Assembly: GCA_000824785.1 (NCBI GenBank)
Contig: CCNB01000004.1
Location: forward strand, 547,620-604,476
Reading direction: 5' to 3'
Origin: Mesorhizobium plurifarium
GTDB taxonomy: Bacteria; Pseudomonadota; Alphaproteobacteria; Rhizobiales; Rhizobiaceae
Length of the DNA: 56,857 nucleotides
In this document: positions 35,128 to 46,408 of the stretch, in pieces
Numbering within the stretch: position 1 is the first letter of the stretch
Layout: each line of letters starts with the position of its first letter
The notes under the pieces: generated by a model
The model's input: the letters and a program-made list of their open reading frames with translations, nothing else
The model's database searches: none
Told to the model about the DNA's origin: nothing
Program-made: the position numbers and the translations under genes

Positions 35128-35949
35128 CTATACCCGGGCCGAGGCGACCGCGCCGAAATGCACGTCGCCGGCCGCGATCGTCAAAACTGATCCCTCATCG
35201 TCGCGGATCACGAAACGGCAGTCCTCGTCAATGGTCTCGAAGACGCCGCGCACCACATTGCCGTCAATTCTGACAGCAACCTCGCCGCCGAGGCCTGCCG
35301 CGCGGGCAAGCCAGCGCCTTCTGATGGCATCGAGCCCGCGCCCGTCATCCCACAGCCGGGCATTCTCGCTCCAGGCATCCGAGAGCGCCAGGAACAGCGT
35401 TTCGGCATCGCAATCGGCGCCCAGCGCCTGCAGCGACGTCGCCGGATAAGGCAAATCCTGCGGATAAGCCACGACATTGACACCGATGCCGATGGCGACC
35501 GCGAAACGGCTGCCTTCCAGCATGCTCGATTCCAAAAGGATGCCGGCAAGCTTGGCGCCCGAAGCCAGCACGTCGTTCGGCCATTTCAGCTCGAAGCGGT
35601 TGCGGCCCTGGCTCGCGCCATCCAAGGCGACGGCGATCCGGCCTTTCGGCACGACAGCGTCGAGCGCGTCGGCCAGCGCCAGGCCCGCGACGAAGCCGAG
35701 CGTCGCCGCAAGCCGCAGCTCGCCGCCCGGAACCAGGAGCAATGTCGCCGCAAGATTGCCTTCCGGCGTCGCCCAGGCGCGGCCACGCCGACCGCGACCG
35801 CTTTCCTGCTTCTTCGAAACGACCCAGAGTTTTCCCGCATCGCCGGCGCGCGCATGGTCCAGCGCCAGCGCGTTGGTGGAGCCAACGCTGTCATGCGCCT
35901 CGAGCCGGAACCCCTCCGACGCCGCGGTTGGAGCCAGTCGAAACGCCAT
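35128..35949 (-). CDS. birA: BirA, biotin-[acetyl-CoA carboxylase] ligase
   Basis: The 273-residue ligase attaches biotin to the carrier domain of acetyl-CoA and related carboxylases. Motifs are DSVGSTNALAL, the biotinyl-AMP loop GRGRRGRAWATPEGNLAATL at about residue 52, and FELKWPNDVLASGAKLAGIL near 118. No N-terminal helix-turn-helix is present, so it is not a repressor. It is 4 bases downstream of nuoN and appears to belong to the nuo transcription unit. Confidence 0.93.
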   Translation of the reverse strand: MAFRLAPTAASEGFRLEAHDSVGSTNALALDHARAGDAGKLWVVSKKQESGRGRRGRAWATPEGNLAATLLLVPGGELRLAATLGFVAGLALADALDAVVPKGRIAVALDGASQGRNRFELKWPNDVLASGAKLAGILLESSMLEGSRFAVAIGIGVNVVAYPQDLPYPATSLQALGADCDAETLFLALSDAWSENARLWDDGRGLDAIRRRWLARAAGLGGEVAVRIDGNVVRGVFETIDEDCRFVIRDDEGSVLTIAAGDVHFGAVASARV

Positions 35950-35953
35950 CCCG

Positions 35954-37390
35954 TCAGAAGAAGGTCTTGGCAGCGGCTTCGGCGTAATTGCCGATCGGTC
36001 CGCCGATCAGCACGTAGAACAGCACGAAGGCGCCGCTGACGCCGAGCACCAGACGCAATTCGCTCGCCATCGGCACGAAGCCGCCGACCGGTTCGTCGAA
36101 CCACATGATCTTGATGATGCGCAGGTAATAGTAGGCGCCCACCACCGAGGCCAGCACGCCGATGATCGCCAATGCGTAGAGATGCGCGTTGATGGCGGCG
36201 AGGAACACGTACCATTTCCCCCAGAAGCCCGCGAGCGGCGGAATGCCGGCCAGCGAGAACATCAGGATGGTAAGGATAGTGGCCATGATCGGATTGGTCG
36301 AGGCAAGGCCGGCGAGATCGCCGACCTGCTCGACATTGCCTTCCTTGCGCCGCATGGCGAGGATGAAGGCGAAGGTGCCGAGCGTCATCACCAGATAGAT
36401 CAGCATATAGATGGCAACGCCACGCACGCCGGCCTGGCTGTTGGCGGCGAGGCCGACCAGCGCGTAGCCCATATGGCCGATCGAGGAATAGGCCATCAGG
36501 CGCTTGATGTTGGTCTGGCCGATGGCCGCGAAAGCGCCGAGCGCCATCGAGGCGATCGAGATGAAGACCACGATCTGCTGCCAGTCCGAGGCGATCGGCT
36601 TGAAGGCGCCCATGGTGACGCGCACGATCAGCGCCATCGCCGCCATTTTCGGCGCGGCGGCCAGGAAGGCGGTGATCGGCGTCGGCGCGCCCTCATAGAC
36701 GTCCGGCGTCCACATGTGGAACGGCACGGCCGAGATCTTGAAGGCGAGGCCGGCCAGCACGAACACCAGGCCGAAGACGAGGCCGAGCTGGCGCTCGCCG
36801 CTGCCCAGAGCCGTCGCGATTTCCTGGAAGCCGGTGTTGCCGGTGTAACCGTAGACGAGGCTGATGCCGTAAAGCAGCATGCCCGACGACAGCGCGCCGA
36901 GGACGAAGTATTTCAGGCCCGCCTCGGTCGAACGCAGATTGTCGCGGTTGATCGCCGCCAGCACGTAGATCGCCAGCGACTGCAGCTCGAGCCCGAGATA
37001 AAGCCCGATCATGCCGTTGGCCGAGATCATCAGCATCATGCCGAGCGTGCAGAGCAGGATAAGCACCGGGAATTCGAACTTGTCGAAATGTTCCTGCTTG
37101 GCAAAGCGCATCGACATGACCAGCGTCACCCCCGAGCCGATCAACGCCAACATCTTCATGAAGGCGCTGAAGGAATCCTGCACGAAGGCGCCGCCATAGG
37201 CAGCGCCCTGCCCGCCGGAGAAGGCGAGCCACAGGCCGGCCACCACCAGCACGAGGACGGCCAGGCCGGTCACGGTCATGGTGCTGTTGGAGCGCGAATA
37301 GGCCCCGATCATCAGGAGCACCAGCGCGCCGACAGCCAGGATCAGTTCCGGCGTCGAGAGCGAAAAGCTGGAGAGAAGGTCCGGCGTCAT
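35954..37390 (-). CDS. nuoN: NADH-quinone oxidoreductase subunit N
   Basis: The 478-residue antiporter-like membrane subunit of complex I has about 14 helices. The Proton_antipo_M region includes [20 protein letters not shown] and [17 protein letters not shown], with the conserved Lys residues of the proton path. It is the last nuo gene, 14 bases after nuoM, and is followed by birA. Confidence 0.95.
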   Translation of the reverse strand: MTPDLLSSFSLSTPELILAVGALVLLMIGAYSRSNSTMTVTGLAVLVLVVAGLWLAFSGGQGAAYGGAFVQDSFSAFMKMLALIGSGVTLVMSMRFAKQEHFDKFEFPVLILLCTLGMMLMISANGMIGLYLGLELQSLAIYVLAAINRDNLRSTEAGLKYFVLGALSSGMLLYGISLVYGYTGNTGFQEIATALGSGERQLGLVFGLVFVLAGLAFKISAVPFHMWTPDVYEGAPTPITAFLAAAPKMAAMALIVRVTMGAFKPIASDWQQIVVFISIASMALGAFAAIGQTNIKRLMAYSSIGHMGYALVGLAANSQAGVRGVAIYMLIYLVMTLGTFAFILAMRRKEGNVEQVGDLAGLASTNPIMATILTILMFSLAGIPPLAGFWGKWYVFLAAINAHLYALAIIGVLASVVGAYYYLRIIKIMWFDEPVGGFVPMASELRLVLGVSGAFVLFYVLIGGPIGNYAEAAAKTFF

Positions 37391-37404
37391 GGTCTATTCC
37401 CCAG

Positions 37405-38910
37405 TCAGTTCGCCGCCGCGGTCTGCGCGGAATTGATGGATGCGGTGACGTTGGTGACGAGCGACTTGACCGATTGGGCGGTCGCGTCGAACACCGGCGC
37501 CGGATAGACGCCGAAGAAGATGACCAGCACCACCAGCGGATACATGATCGCCTTCTCGCGCGGCGAGAGATCCAACAGGTTCTTCAGGCTGTCCTTGGTC
37601 AGCGCGCCGAAGATCACCCGGCGGTAGAGCCACAGCGCGTAAGCCGCAGACAGGATGACGCCGGTGGCGGCGAAGAACGCCACCCAGGTGTTGACCCGGA
37701 AGACGCCGAGCATGGTCAGGAATTCGCCGATGAAGCCGCTGGTGCCTGGAAGCCCGACATTGGCCATGGTGAAGATCATGAACACGGTGGCGTATTTCGG
37801 CATGTTGTTGACGAGGCCGCCATAGGCATCGATCTCGCGCGTATGCATGCGGTCGTAGATGACGCCGACGCACAGGAACAGCGCGCCCGAGACGAGGCCG
37901 TGGCTGAGCATCTGATAGATCGCCCCCTGCACGCCTTCCTGGTTCATCGCGAAGATGCCCATGGTGACGAAGCCCATATGGGCGACCGAGGAATAGGCGA
38001 TCAGCTTCTTCATGTCCTCTTGCATCAGCGCCACCAGCGAGGTGTAGATGATGGCGACGACGGAGAGCGTGAACACCAGCGGCGCGAACATCGCCGAGGC
38101 TTCCGGGAACATCGGCAGCGAGAAGCGCAGGAAGCCGTAGCCGCCCATCTTCAAGAGAATGGCGGCCAGGATGACCGAGCCCGCCGTTGGCGCCTCGACA
38201 TGCGCGTCGGGCAGCCACGTGTGCACCGGCCACATCGGCATCTTCACCGCGAAGGAGGCGAAGAAGGCGAGCCACAGCCAAGTCTGCATGTTGGCCGGGA
38301 AGTGATGCGTCAGAAGCGTCGGGATGTCGGTGGTGCCCGACTGGAAGAACATCGCCATGATGGCGAGCAGCATCAGCACCGAGCCGGCAAGCGTGTAGAG
38401 GAAGAACTTGAACGAGGCATAGACGCGCCGCTTGCCGCCCCAGACGCCGATGATGATGAACATCGGGATCAGGCCGGCCTCGAAGAACACGTAGAACAAG
38501 ACGATGTCGAGCGCGCAGAACACGCCGATCATCAGCGTCTCGAGGATCAGGAAGGCGATCATATAGGCCTTGACCCGCTTCTCGATCGCCTCCCAGGAGG
38601 CGAGGATGGAAAGCGGCATCAGGAAGGTCGTGAGGATGACGAACAGCATCGATATGCCGTCGACCCCCATATGGTAGGAGATGCCTGAATCCAGCCAGGC
38701 GTGCTTCTCGACGAACTGGAAGCCGGCCTGCGAATTGTCGAAGCCCGTCCAGATGAACAGCGAGATGACGAAGGTGAACGCCGTCGTGATGAAGGCGATG
38801 GCGCGGATGTTGCGGCGCGCGTTTTCGCTGTCGTCGCTGATCGGCAGAATGAGGAGAACACCAACCAGCGGCAGGAAGGTGACCAGCGAGAGGATTGGCC
38901 AGTCGGTCAT
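37405..38910 (-). CDS. nuoM: NADH-quinone oxidoreductase subunit M
   Basis: The 501-residue antiporter-like subunit starts [20 protein letters not shown]. Characteristic segments are [40 protein letters not shown] and [20 protein letters not shown], holding the Glu and Lys residues of the proton channel. Its ATG shares one base with the stop codon of nuoL (TGATG), giving translational coupling. Confidence 0.95.
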   Translation of the reverse strand: MTDWPILSLVTFLPLVGVLLILPISDDSENARRNIRAIAFITTAFTFVISLFIWTGFDNSQAGFQFVEKHAWLDSGISYHMGVDGISMLFVILTTFLMPLSILASWEAIEKRVKAYMIAFLILETLMIGVFCALDIVLFYVFFEAGLIPMFIIIGVWGGKRRVYASFKFFLYTLAGSVLMLLAIMAMFFQSGTTDIPTLLTHHFPANMQTWLWLAFFASFAVKMPMWPVHTWLPDAHVEAPTAGSVILAAILLKMGGYGFLRFSLPMFPEASAMFAPLVFTLSVVAIIYTSLVALMQEDMKKLIAYSSVAHMGFVTMGIFAMNQEGVQGAIYQMLSHGLVSGALFLCVGVIYDRMHTREIDAYGGLVNNMPKYATVFMIFTMANVGLPGTSGFIGEFLTMLGVFRVNTWVAFFAATGVILSAAYALWLYRRVIFGALTKDSLKNLLDLSPREKAIMYPLVVLVIFFGVYPAPVFDATAQSVKSLVTNVTASINSAQTAAAN

Positions 38911-40883
38911 CAGAGCATCATCCAGGTGACGAGAGCGGCCACGCCGATCAGCATGGCGAAGGCATAATGGTAGAGATAACCGGTCTGCAGCTTGACGACA
39001 CGGTTGGTGACGTCGATGACGCGCGCCGAGACACCATCGGGGCCGAGCCCGTCGATGATGGCGCCGTCGCCGGTCTTCCACAGGAACCTGCCGAGGCGTT
39101 TTGCGGGCTGCACGAACAGGAAGTCGTAGAGCTCGTCGAAGTACCACTTGTTGAGCAGGAAGGCGTAGAGGCCGCGATGCTGCGCCGCCAGTTCCTTCGG
39201 CGTCTCCGGCTTGCGGATGTAGAACTGCCAGGCGATGAGCAGACCGATCACCATGGCAACGAACGGCGCCAGTTCCACCCAGAGCGGCAGCTCGTGGATC
39301 TCGTGCAGGATGTGGTTGTCCGGCAGCGTGAACAGCGACGCCTTCCAGAATTCGGCATAGCCCTCGCCGATGAAGGCGCCGTGGAAGATGACGCCGGCAA
39401 ACAGCGCGCCTGCGGCAAGCACGTAAAGCGGCACCAGCATCACCGGCGGCGATTCGTGGACATGATGCATGACCTCGTGGCTGGCGCGCGGCTCGCCGTG
39501 GAAGGTCATGAAGATCAGCCGCCACGAATAGAAGCTGGTGAAGCAGGCGGCGACCACCAGCAGGATAAAGGCAAAGCCCGCGACCGCATTATGGCCGGCG
39601 AAGGAGGTCTCGATAATGGCGTCCTTGGAGAAGAAGCCGGCGGTGCCGATCACCGTTGCCGGGATGCCGACGCCGGTGAGCGCCAGCGTGCCGATGATCA
39701 TCATCCAGTAGGTGGTCGGGATCAGCTTGCGGAGCCCGCCCATCTTGCGCATGTCCTGCTCGTCGGACACCGCATGAATGACCGAGCCGGAGCCGAGGAA
39801 CAGCAGCGCCTTGAAGAAGGCGTGGGTGAACAGGTGGAAGATCGCCGCGCCATAGGCGCCGACGCCGAGCGCCACGAACATGTAGCCGAGCTGCGAGCAG
39901 GTCGAATAAGCGATGACGCGCTTGATGTCGTTCTGGACGAGGCCGACGGTCGCCGCGAAGAAGGCGGTGAAGGCGCCGATGAAGGTGACGACGGTCAGCG
40001 CCGTGTGTGACAGCTCGAACAGCGGCGAGAGCCTCGCCAGCATGAACACGCCGGCGGTCACCATGGTCGCCGCGTGGATGAGCGCGGAGACCGGCGTCGG
40101 GCCTTCCATGGCGTCCGGCAGCCATGTGTGCAGCGGCACCTGCGCCGACTTGCCCATGGCGCCCATGAAGAGCAGCAGACAGACCACGGTCAGCGCCGTC
40201 TGCTTGTCGAGCGCATGGCCGAGGAAGGTGAGCACGGCGGCACCCGCCGGCGCGCCTTCGGCCGGCAGGAACGAGGCCGCATTGGCGAAGACGGTGCTCA
40301 GATTGACCGAGCCGAACAGCACGAATACGCCGAAGATGCCGAGCGCGAAACCGAAGTCGCCGACGCGGTTGACGACGAAAGCCTTGATGGCGGCGGCATT
40401 GGCCGACGGCTTCTTGTACCAGAAGCCGATCAGCAGATAGGAGGCCAGACCGACGCCTTCCCAGCCGAAGAACATCTGGATGAGGTTGTCGGCCGTCACC
40501 AGCATCAACATCGCGAAGGTGAACAGCGACAGATAGGCGAAGAAGCGCGGCCGGTTCGGATCGTGGTGCATGTAGCCGATCGAATAGATGTGGACCAGCG
40601 CCGACACGGTGTTGACGACGATCAGCATCACCACCGTCAGCGTGTCGATCCGCAACGCCCAGGACGTGTCGATGCCGCCCGACTGGATCCAGCGCAGCAC
40701 CGGCACGGTGAACACCTCGCCATGCCCGAAACCGACGGTGAAGAAGGCGATCCACGACAGCACCGCCGCGATCACCAGAAAGCCGGAGGTGATGTATTCG
40801 GAAGCCTTGGCGCCGAGCGAATTGCCGAACAGGCCGACAATCAGGAAGCCAAGCAGCGGAAGGAAGACGATAGCCTGATACAT
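38910..40883 (-). CDS. nuoL: NADH-quinone oxidoreductase subunit L
   Basis: The 657-residue distal antiporter-like subunit has about 16 helices plus the long C-terminal lateral helix. Segments include [40 protein letters not shown] and [21 protein letters not shown] prefer ATG 40883 ([20 protein letters not shown]) over TTG 40898 because it matches the usual family start. Confidence 0.95.
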   Translation of the reverse strand: MYQAIVFLPLLGFLIVGLFGNSLGAKASEYITSGFLVIAAVLSWIAFFTVGFGHGEVFTVPVLRWIQSGGIDTSWALRIDTLTVVMLIVVNTVSALVHIYSIGYMHHDPNRPRFFAYLSLFTFAMLMLVTADNLIQMFFGWEGVGLASYLLIGFWYKKPSANAAAIKAFVVNRVGDFGFALGIFGVFVLFGSVNLSTVFANAASFLPAEGAPAGAAVLTFLGHALDKQTALTVVCLLLFMGAMGKSAQVPLHTWLPDAMEGPTPVSALIHAATMVTAGVFMLARLSPLFELSHTALTVVTFIGAFTAFFAATVGLVQNDIKRVIAYSTCSQLGYMFVALGVGAYGAAIFHLFTHAFFKALLFLGSGSVIHAVSDEQDMRKMGGLRKLIPTTYWMMIIGTLALTGVGIPATVIGTAGFFSKDAIIETSFAGHNAVAGFAFILLVVAACFTSFYSWRLIFMTFHGEPRASHEVMHHVHESPPVMLVPLYVLAAGALFAGVIFHGAFIGEGYAEFWKASLFTLPDNHILHEIHELPLWVELAPFVAMVIGLLIAWQFYIRKPETPKELAAQHRGLYAFLLNKWYFDELYDFLFVQPAKRLGRFLWKTGDGAIIDGLGPDGVSARVIDVTNRVVKLQTGYLYHYAFAMLIGVAALVTWMML

Positions 40884-40894
40884 GATGGTTCCCG

Positions 40895-41203
40895 TCAACC
40901 CTTCATCGCGCTCACGTCTTCGACCGCGATCGAGCCGCGGTTGCGGAAGAAGACGACAAGAATGGCAAGACCGATCGCGGCCTCAGCGGCCGCGACCGTC
41001 AGCACGAACAGGGCGAACACCTGTCCGACGAGGTCATGCAGCGCCGCCGAGAACGCGACGAAATTGATGTTAACCGCCAGCAGGATGAGCTCGACCGACA
41101 TCAGGATGACGATGATGTTGCGACGGTTCAGGAAGATGCCGAACACGCCGAGCGTGAACAGGATCGCCGATACGGTCAGGTAATGTGCAATGCCGACGAC
41201 CAT
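40895..41203 (-). CDS. nuoK: NADH-quinone oxidoreductase subunit K
   Basis: The 102-residue protein has three membrane helices ([20 protein letters not shown], then [19 protein letters not shown]) with the conserved Glu in MSVELILL that takes part in proton transfer. It lies 1 base after nuoJ and 11 bases before nuoL. Length is normal for the family. Confidence 0.95.
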   Translation of the reverse strand: MVVGIAHYLTVSAILFTLGVFGIFLNRRNIIVILMSVELILLAVNINFVAFSAALHDLVGQVFALFVLTVAAAEAAIGLAILVVFFRNRGSIAVEDVSAMKG

Positions 41204-41204
41204 C

Positions 41205-41825
41205 TCAGATGCCCTCGCCCGATTTGACCTTGCGGATTTCCATGCCCGTAGCCGGGGTGCGGCCGACCTGTGCGGCGATCGACTGCCGCTTGACGCCTTC
41301 CTTGTGGCGCAGCGTCAGCACGATGGCGCCGATCATGGCGACCAGCAGCACCAGGCCGGAAATCTGGAAATAATAGAGGTAGTCCGTATAGAGGATGTCG
41401 CCGAGCGCGGCCGTGTTGGAGCGCGCGGCAAGATCCGGCGTTGCCTTGGCGACCGTCGAGGCAAGCTGCGGCGCGAATGTGTAGCCGCCGAGCACGATGA
41501 TCAGCTCCGCCGCCAGGATCAACCCGACCAGCGCGCCGATCGGCGCGTATTGCAGGGCGCCCTGCTTCATCTCGGCGAAGTCGACGTCGAGCATCATGAC
41601 GACGAACAGGAACAGCACCATCACCGCGCCGACATAGACGACGAGCAGGATCATCGCCAGGAACTCGGCGCCGGTCAGCATGAACAGGCCGGCTGCGTTG
41701 AAGAAGGTGAGGATGAGGAAGAGCACGGAATGCACGGGGTTGCGCGACGAAATGACCATGAAGGCCGACGCCACGGCGATAAAGGCGAAGAGGTAGAAAA
41801 AGGCCGCCTCTAGTCCACTCAGCAT
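41205..41825 (-). CDS. nuoJ: NADH-quinone oxidoreductase subunit J
   Basis: The 206-residue subunit has five membrane helices starting [40 protein letters not shown] contains the pi-bulge helix important for coupling. Start 41825 is supported by GGGGGAA just upstream. A hydrophilic C-terminal extension follows the last helix. It is separated from nuoI by 131 bp, the longest gap in the nuo operon. Confidence 0.93.
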   Translation of the reverse strand: MLSGLEAAFFYLFAFIAVASAFMVISSRNPVHSVLFLILTFFNAAGLFMLTGAEFLAMILLVVYVGAVMVLFLFVVMMLDVDFAEMKQGALQYAPIGALVGLILAAELIIVLGGYTFAPQLASTVAKATPDLAARSNTAALGDILYTDYLYYFQISGLVLLVAMIGAIVLTLRHKEGVKRQSIAAQVGRTPATGMEIRKVKSGEGI

Positions 41826-41956
41826 GGGTTCCCCCGGGTTCCAAATTCCGACTCCGACCCGCCTCCGGTTCGAAACCGCGTGTTCCTTAGACGGACGACG
41901 TTGCGCCGTCCACTTTCTTGTTCCTTCCCCCCCGTTTACGGGGAGAAGCACGCTAA

Positions 41957-42448
41957 TCACCTATAGGGAGCATCCAGCGCGATGTTGCGCGCCAGCTCAC
42001 GCTCCCAGCGATCGCCGTTCGCGAGCAGCTTTTCCTTGTTGTAGTAAAGCTCCTCGCGCGTCTCGGTCGCGAATTCGAAATTCGGCCCCTCGACGATGGC
42101 GTCGACCGGGCAGGCTTCCTGGCAGAAGCCGCAATAGATGCATTTCACCATGTCGATGTCGTAGCGCACGGTGCGGCGCGTCCCGTCATTGCGGCGCGGG
42201 CCGGCCTCGATGGTGATGGCCTGCGCCGGGCAGATCGCTTCGCACAGCTTGCAGGCGATGCAGCGTTCCTCGCCGTTCGGATAACGGCGCAGCGCATGCT
42301 CGCCGCGGAAGCGCGGGCTGGTCGGCCCCTTCTCGTGCGGGTAGTTGATCGTTTCCTTCGGCGCGAAGAATTGGCGCATCGAGAGGAAGAAGGCGCTGAC
42401 GAAATCCTTCAGCAGCAGCGACTTTGCGGCCTGGGCCAGAGCGGACAT
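41957..42448 (-). CDS. nuoI: NADH-quinone oxidoreductase subunit I
   Basis: The 163-residue subunit carries two [4Fe-4S] clusters (N6a, N6b), bound by [12 protein letters not shown] and [12 protein letters not shown]. Start [20 protein letters not shown] at 42448 is alphaproteobacterial in type. Its ATG overlaps the nuoH stop by one base (TGATG). It sits at the junction of the peripheral arm and the membrane. Confidence 0.95.
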   Translation of the reverse strand: MSALAQAAKSLLLKDFVSAFFLSMRQFFAPKETINYPHEKGPTSPRFRGEHALRRYPNGEERCIACKLCEAICPAQAITIEAGPRRNDGTRRTVRYDIDMVKCIYCGFCQEACPVDAIVEGPNFEFATETREELYYNKEKLLANGDRWERELARNIALDAPYR

Positions 42449-43491
42449 CACGCAAACCCCGTGATCTTGAGGAAGGCCGCGGTGGCGACGACCATGAACA
42501 GCGAGATCGGCAGGAAGACCTTCCAGCCCAGCCGCATCAGCTGGTCGTAGCGGTAGCGCGGCACAAAAGCCTTCACCATCGAGAACATGAAGAACATCAG
42601 GCAGATCTTCAGCACGAACCAGATCACCCCTGGTACCCAGGTGAAGGGCGCGAAATCGAACGGTGGCAGCCAGCCGCCGAGGAACAGGATGGCCGCCAGC
42701 GCGCACATCAGGACGACGGCGACATACTCGCCGAGGAAGAAGAGCAGGAACGGCGTCGACGAATATTCAACCATGTGGCCGGCGACGAGTTCCGATTCCG
42801 CTTCCACCAGGTCGAAAGGCGGGCGGTTGGTCTCGGCAAGCGCCGAGATAAAGAACACCACGAACATCGGCAGCAGCGATAGCCAATGCCAGTCGAGGAA
42901 GGTGTTGGGCAGGCCGAGCTTGGTGCCGAGGCCATCCTGCTGCGACATGACGATGTCGGAGAGATTAAGCGAGCCGACGCAGAGCAGCACGGTGACGATG
43001 ACGAAGCCGATCGAGACTTCGTAGGACACCATCTGCGCGGCCGAGCGCAGCGCGCCGAGGAACGGATATTTCGAGTTGGACGCCCAGCCGCCCATGATCA
43101 CGCCATAGACCTCGAGCGAGGAGATGGCGAAGACATAGAGGATGCCGACATTGATGTTGGCGATCGCCCAGCCCTCATTGACCGGAATGACGGCCCAAGC
43201 CGAGATCGCCAGCACCGCCGACACCAGCGGCGCCAGAAGGAACACCCCCTTGTTGGCGCCCGATGGGATCACCGGCTCCTTGAAGACGAATTTCAGGAGG
43301 TCGGCAAAAGCCTGCAACGTGCCCCACGGACCGACGACGTTCGGGCCGCGGCGCAGCTGCACCGCCGCCCAGATCTTGCGGTCGGCATAGAGCAGATAGG
43401 CGACGCCGATCAAAAGCACGACGATCAGCACGACCGACTTCAGAAGGATCAGCAGCGCCGGCAGCACGTAGAAGGAGAAGAAGGTGTCCAT
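42448..43491 (-). CDS. nuoH: NADH-quinone oxidoreductase subunit H
   Basis: The 347-residue membrane subunit helps form the quinone site. Typical segments are [56 protein letters not shown] and [20 protein letters not shown]. It starts 2 bases after the nuoG stop and overlaps nuoI by one base. Length is normal. Confidence 0.95.
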   Translation of the reverse strand: MDTFFSFYVLPALLILLKSVVLIVVLLIGVAYLLYADRKIWAAVQLRRGPNVVGPWGTLQAFADLLKFVFKEPVIPSGANKGVFLLAPLVSAVLAISAWAVIPVNEGWAIANINVGILYVFAISSLEVYGVIMGGWASNSKYPFLGALRSAAQMVSYEVSIGFVIVTVLLCVGSLNLSDIVMSQQDGLGTKLGLPNTFLDWHWLSLLPMFVVFFISALAETNRPPFDLVEAESELVAGHMVEYSSTPFLLFFLGEYVAVVLMCALAAILFLGGWLPPFDFAPFTWVPGVIWFVLKICLMFFMFSMVKAFVPRYRYDQLMRLGWKVFLPISLFMVVATAAFLKITGFA

Positions 43492-43493
43492 GC

Positions 43494-45575
43494 TTATTCC
43501 GCCGCCTGCTTGAAGCCGCTCTTGGCCAGCGCCGAGCATTCGGCCATCACGGCCGACGCCCGCGCGATCGGGTTGGTCAAATAGAAGTCCTTCACCGGTG
43601 AGGTGAAGGTGCCCTTGTTCAGCCGGCCGCCAAGCTTTGCCGCCTTGGCGACGTCGTCGGCGCTCCCCGCCTGCACCTGGTCGATGCGGGCGAGATGCGG
43701 GAATTCGCCATAGAGCTTGGCGCGCAGCTGCGCCAGCGAATCGAAGGGCAGCTTCTTGCCGAGCACGTCCGACAGCGCTCGCAGGATCGCCCAGTCCTCG
43801 CGTGCTTCGCCCGGAGCGAATCCGGCGCGGTTGGTCTGCTGCACGCGGCCTTCCGTGTTGACATAGGTGCCGGATTTCTCGGTATAGGCGGCAGCTGGCA
43901 GGATGACGTTGGCGCGGTGCGCGCCGGCATCGCCATGCGTGCCGATATAGACGACGAAGGCGCCGCCCGTCCTGGCCATGTCGATTTCGTCGGCGCCGAG
44001 CAGGAAGAGCACATCGGTGTCGCCCAGCATGCCGGCGACGTCCTTGCCGCCCTCGCTCGGCACGAAGCCGACATCCAGGCCGCCGACTCTTGCCGCCGCG
44101 TTGTGCAGCACCGCAAAGCCGTTCCATTCGGCCGTGACCGCGTTGACGGCGGCCGCGAGCTTTGCCGCCTGGCCGAGCACCGCCGCGCCGTCCGGGCGCG
44201 CCAGCGCGCCCTGGCCGACGATGATCAGCGGATGCGTGGCCTTGCTCAGCACCTCGAAGAACTTGCCGTTGCCGTCGGCGAGATCCTTGAGCGATTCCGG
44301 GCCGGCGCCGATGAGATCGTAATCGTAACGCGTATCGCCGATCTCGCCGATGACGCCGACCGGCAGGTTGCCGACGCGCCAGCGCTTGCGGATGCGGGCG
44401 TTGAGCACCGAAGCCTCGAAGCGCGGATTGGCGCCGATGATCAGCACCGCGTCGGCCTCCTCGATGCCTTCGATGGTCGGATTGAAGATGTAGCTGGCGC
44501 GGCCGAGCGAAGGATCGAGCGCTGCGCCATCCTGGCGGCAGTCGATGTTCTTCGAGCCGAGCGCCGCCATCAAGAGCTTGAGCGCGTAGATTTCTTCGAC
44601 TGCGGCGAGATCGCCGGCGATCGCGCCGATCCGCTCCGGGGCCGTCTTCGAAATCTGTTCCTTGATCGCGGCGAAGGCTTCGACCCAGCTTGCCGGAACG
44701 AGCTTGCCGTCCTTGCGCACATAAGGACGATCGAGGCGCTGCGTGCGCAGGCCGTCCCAGATGAAGCGGGTCTTGTCGGAAATCCACTCCTCGTTCACCG
44801 CCTCGTTGACGCGCGGCAGGATGCGCATCACTTCGCGGCCCCTAGAGTCGACGCGGATCGCCGAGCCGACGGCGTCCATGACGTCGATCGATTCCGTCTT
44901 GGTCAGTTCCCACGGCCGCGCCTGGAAGGCGAACGGCTTGGAGGTCAGCGCGCCGACCGGGCACAGATCGATGACATTGCCCTGCAGCTCCGACGTCATC
45001 GCCTGTTCGAGATAGGTGGTGATCTCGGCATCCTCGCCGCGGCCGATCAGGCCGAGCTCGGAAATGCCGGCGACCTCGGTGGTGAAGCGGACGCAGCGCG
45101 TGCAATGGATGCAACGGTTCATCACCGTCTTGACCAGCGGGCCGATATACTTGTCTTCGACCGCGCGCTTGTTCTCGTGATAGCGCGAGGAATCGACGCC
45201 GAAGGCCATCGCCTGGTCCTGCAGGTCGCATTCGCCGCCCTGGTCGCAGATCGGGCAGTCCAGCGGATGGTTGATCAGCAGGAATTCCATCACGCCTTCG
45301 CGGGCCTTCTTGACCATCGGCGTGTTGGTGAAGATTTCCGGCGGCTCGCCATTCGGGCCCGGGCGCAGGTCGCGCACGCCCATGGCGCAGGACGCCTGCG
45401 GCTTGGGCGGGCCGCCCTTCACCTCGATCAGGCACATGCGGCAATTGCCGGCGATCGACAGCCGCTCATGGAAGCAGAAGCGCGGCACTTCAGCGCCGGC
45501 GTCCTCGGCCGCCTGCAGCAGCGTGTAATGGTCGGGTACCGTGATCTCTTTCCCGTCGACCTTTAGCTTTGCCAT
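43494..45575 (-). CDS. nuoG: NADH-quinone oxidoreductase subunit G
   Basis: The 693-residue peripheral subunit has an N-terminal [2Fe-2S] ferredoxin domain ([20 protein letters not shown]), a His-Cys [4Fe-4S] site ([20 protein letters not shown]), a further [4Fe-4S] motif [10 protein letters not shown], and a molybdopterin-oxidoreductase-like domain without cofactor. [15 protein letters not shown] at 45575 is the usual start; 45584 would add three residues. Electrons pass through it from NuoF to NuoI. Confidence 0.95.
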   Translation of the reverse strand: MAKLKVDGKEITVPDHYTLLQAAEDAGAEVPRFCFHERLSIAGNCRMCLIEVKGGPPKPQASCAMGVRDLRPGPNGEPPEIFTNTPMVKKAREGVMEFLLINHPLDCPICDQGGECDLQDQAMAFGVDSSRYHENKRAVEDKYIGPLVKTVMNRCIHCTRCVRFTTEVAGISELGLIGRGEDAEITTYLEQAMTSELQGNVIDLCPVGALTSKPFAFQARPWELTKTESIDVMDAVGSAIRVDSRGREVMRILPRVNEAVNEEWISDKTRFIWDGLRTQRLDRPYVRKDGKLVPASWVEAFAAIKEQISKTAPERIGAIAGDLAAVEEIYALKLLMAALGSKNIDCRQDGAALDPSLGRASYIFNPTIEGIEEADAVLIIGANPRFEASVLNARIRKRWRVGNLPVGVIGEIGDTRYDYDLIGAGPESLKDLADGNGKFFEVLSKATHPLIIVGQGALARPDGAAVLGQAAKLAAAVNAVTAEWNGFAVLHNAAARVGGLDVGFVPSEGGKDVAGMLGDTDVLFLLGADEIDMARTGGAFVVYIGTHGDAGAHRANVILPAAAYTEKSGTYVNTEGRVQQTNRAGFAPGEAREDWAILRALSDVLGKKLPFDSLAQLRAKLYGEFPHLARIDQVQAGSADDVAKAAKLGGRLNKGTFTSPVKDFYLTNPIARASAVMAECSALAKSGFKQAAE

Positions 45576-45649
45576 TCGCCTCAAACCCCTGCGGATTTCC
45601 GCAATCTCTATCTTCCGGGCGCGGCTTGCGCCGCGCCTGGCATCTCAAT

Positions 45650-46333
45650 TCACTTCTTCGCGGCGAGCGCCGCCGCTTGAGCAGTCCAGTCGTCGCGGCC
45701 GATGCGGCCGGCGAGCGACAGATAATCTTCCACCCAGGCGATCTCTTCCGACGTCCAGGCGGCGATCTGGCCATAGGTCCAGATGCCGAGACCGTTGAGC
45801 ACCTTCTCCAGCTTCGGCCCGATACCTGAAATCGCCTTCAGGTCCGACGGTTTCGCTGGTTTGTCGAGCGCCTTCGGCTGCCTGAAATCCTGAGGCATCA
45901 GCCCAGTTGCAGCCGGTTGGGCGACGAGACCGGACCCGGTCGCGTCGAGCGCCTTCTCGGTCGCGTTCGCCGCGATGTCGGTCACGTCCCTGGCGAAGGT
46001 CTGCGCCCTGGCGATCAGCGTCTCTGTCGCCTTGCGCGCCTTGGTGGCGTTGGCGGCCGCTTCGCTCTGCGCCTCGAGATCGTCGAGGAAAGGCTGGAAC
46101 ATGCGCTGCGAGGCTTCCAGCGCGCCGGTGAAGGCGCCCATCCACATGCCGACGGCATGATTGGCAAGACCGATGCTGAGCGCCGACATCGCAGCGGCGC
46201 CCGCGACCGGATGCGCCAGAAGGTTGACGGCGCTGGCCATCTCCTTCGGCATCATCTTGGTCAGGTCCTGGTTCATCTTCTCGAGTTGGTCCAAATCAGG
46301 CATGAACGGATAGGGTATCGAATACGGCGCCAT
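45650..46333 (-). CDS. Extra nuo-operon protein: phasin-like N-terminus plus helix-hairpin-helix domain
   Basis: The 227-residue protein lies between nuoF and nuoG but is not a standard complex I subunit. Residues 1-140 are predicted helical and Ala-rich (AAANATKARKATETLIARAQ), reminiscent of phasins. Residues about 160-224 (LKAISGIGPKLEKVLNGLGI, then WTSEEIAWVEDYLSLAGRIG) match the H3TH/helix-hairpin-helix domain of COG3743 type and closely resemble the C terminus of NuoE from this operon. DNA binding is possible for such domains, but the shared domain and operon suggest a role in complex I assembly or a protein-protein contact (inference). Confidence 0.85.
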   Translation of the reverse strand: MAPYSIPYPFMPDLDQLEKMNQDLTKMMPKEMASAVNLLAHPVAGAAAMSALSIGLANHAVGMWMGAFTGALEASQRMFQPFLDDLEAQSEAAANATKARKATETLIARAQTFARDVTDIAANATEKALDATGSGLVAQPAATGLMPQDFRQPKALDKPAKPSDLKAISGIGPKLEKVLNGLGIWTYGQIAAWTSEEIAWVEDYLSLAGRIGRDDWTAQAAALAAKK

Positions 46334-46408
46334 AGAGATCTCCTGGTCGTTTCTTCGTATGCCCCGCCCCTGCTGTCAGTCTTGGGCTTTCGCCCATATT
46401 CCAAAATC

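Noticed and set aside
41866..41887. Possible LexA operator upstream of nuoJ
   Set aside because: Two GTTC half-sites are present but separated by 10 rather than 7 bases.
43492..44787. In-frame extension of nuoH upstream to 44787, suggesting a fusion protein
   Set aside because: The extra part is an alternative frame of nuoG with Arg/Gly-rich sequence. NuoH has a normal start at 43491.
43695..45566. Open frame of about 620 codons on the plus strand opposite nuoG
   Set aside because: Antisense shadow; NuoG with all iron-sulfur motifs is certain on the other strand.
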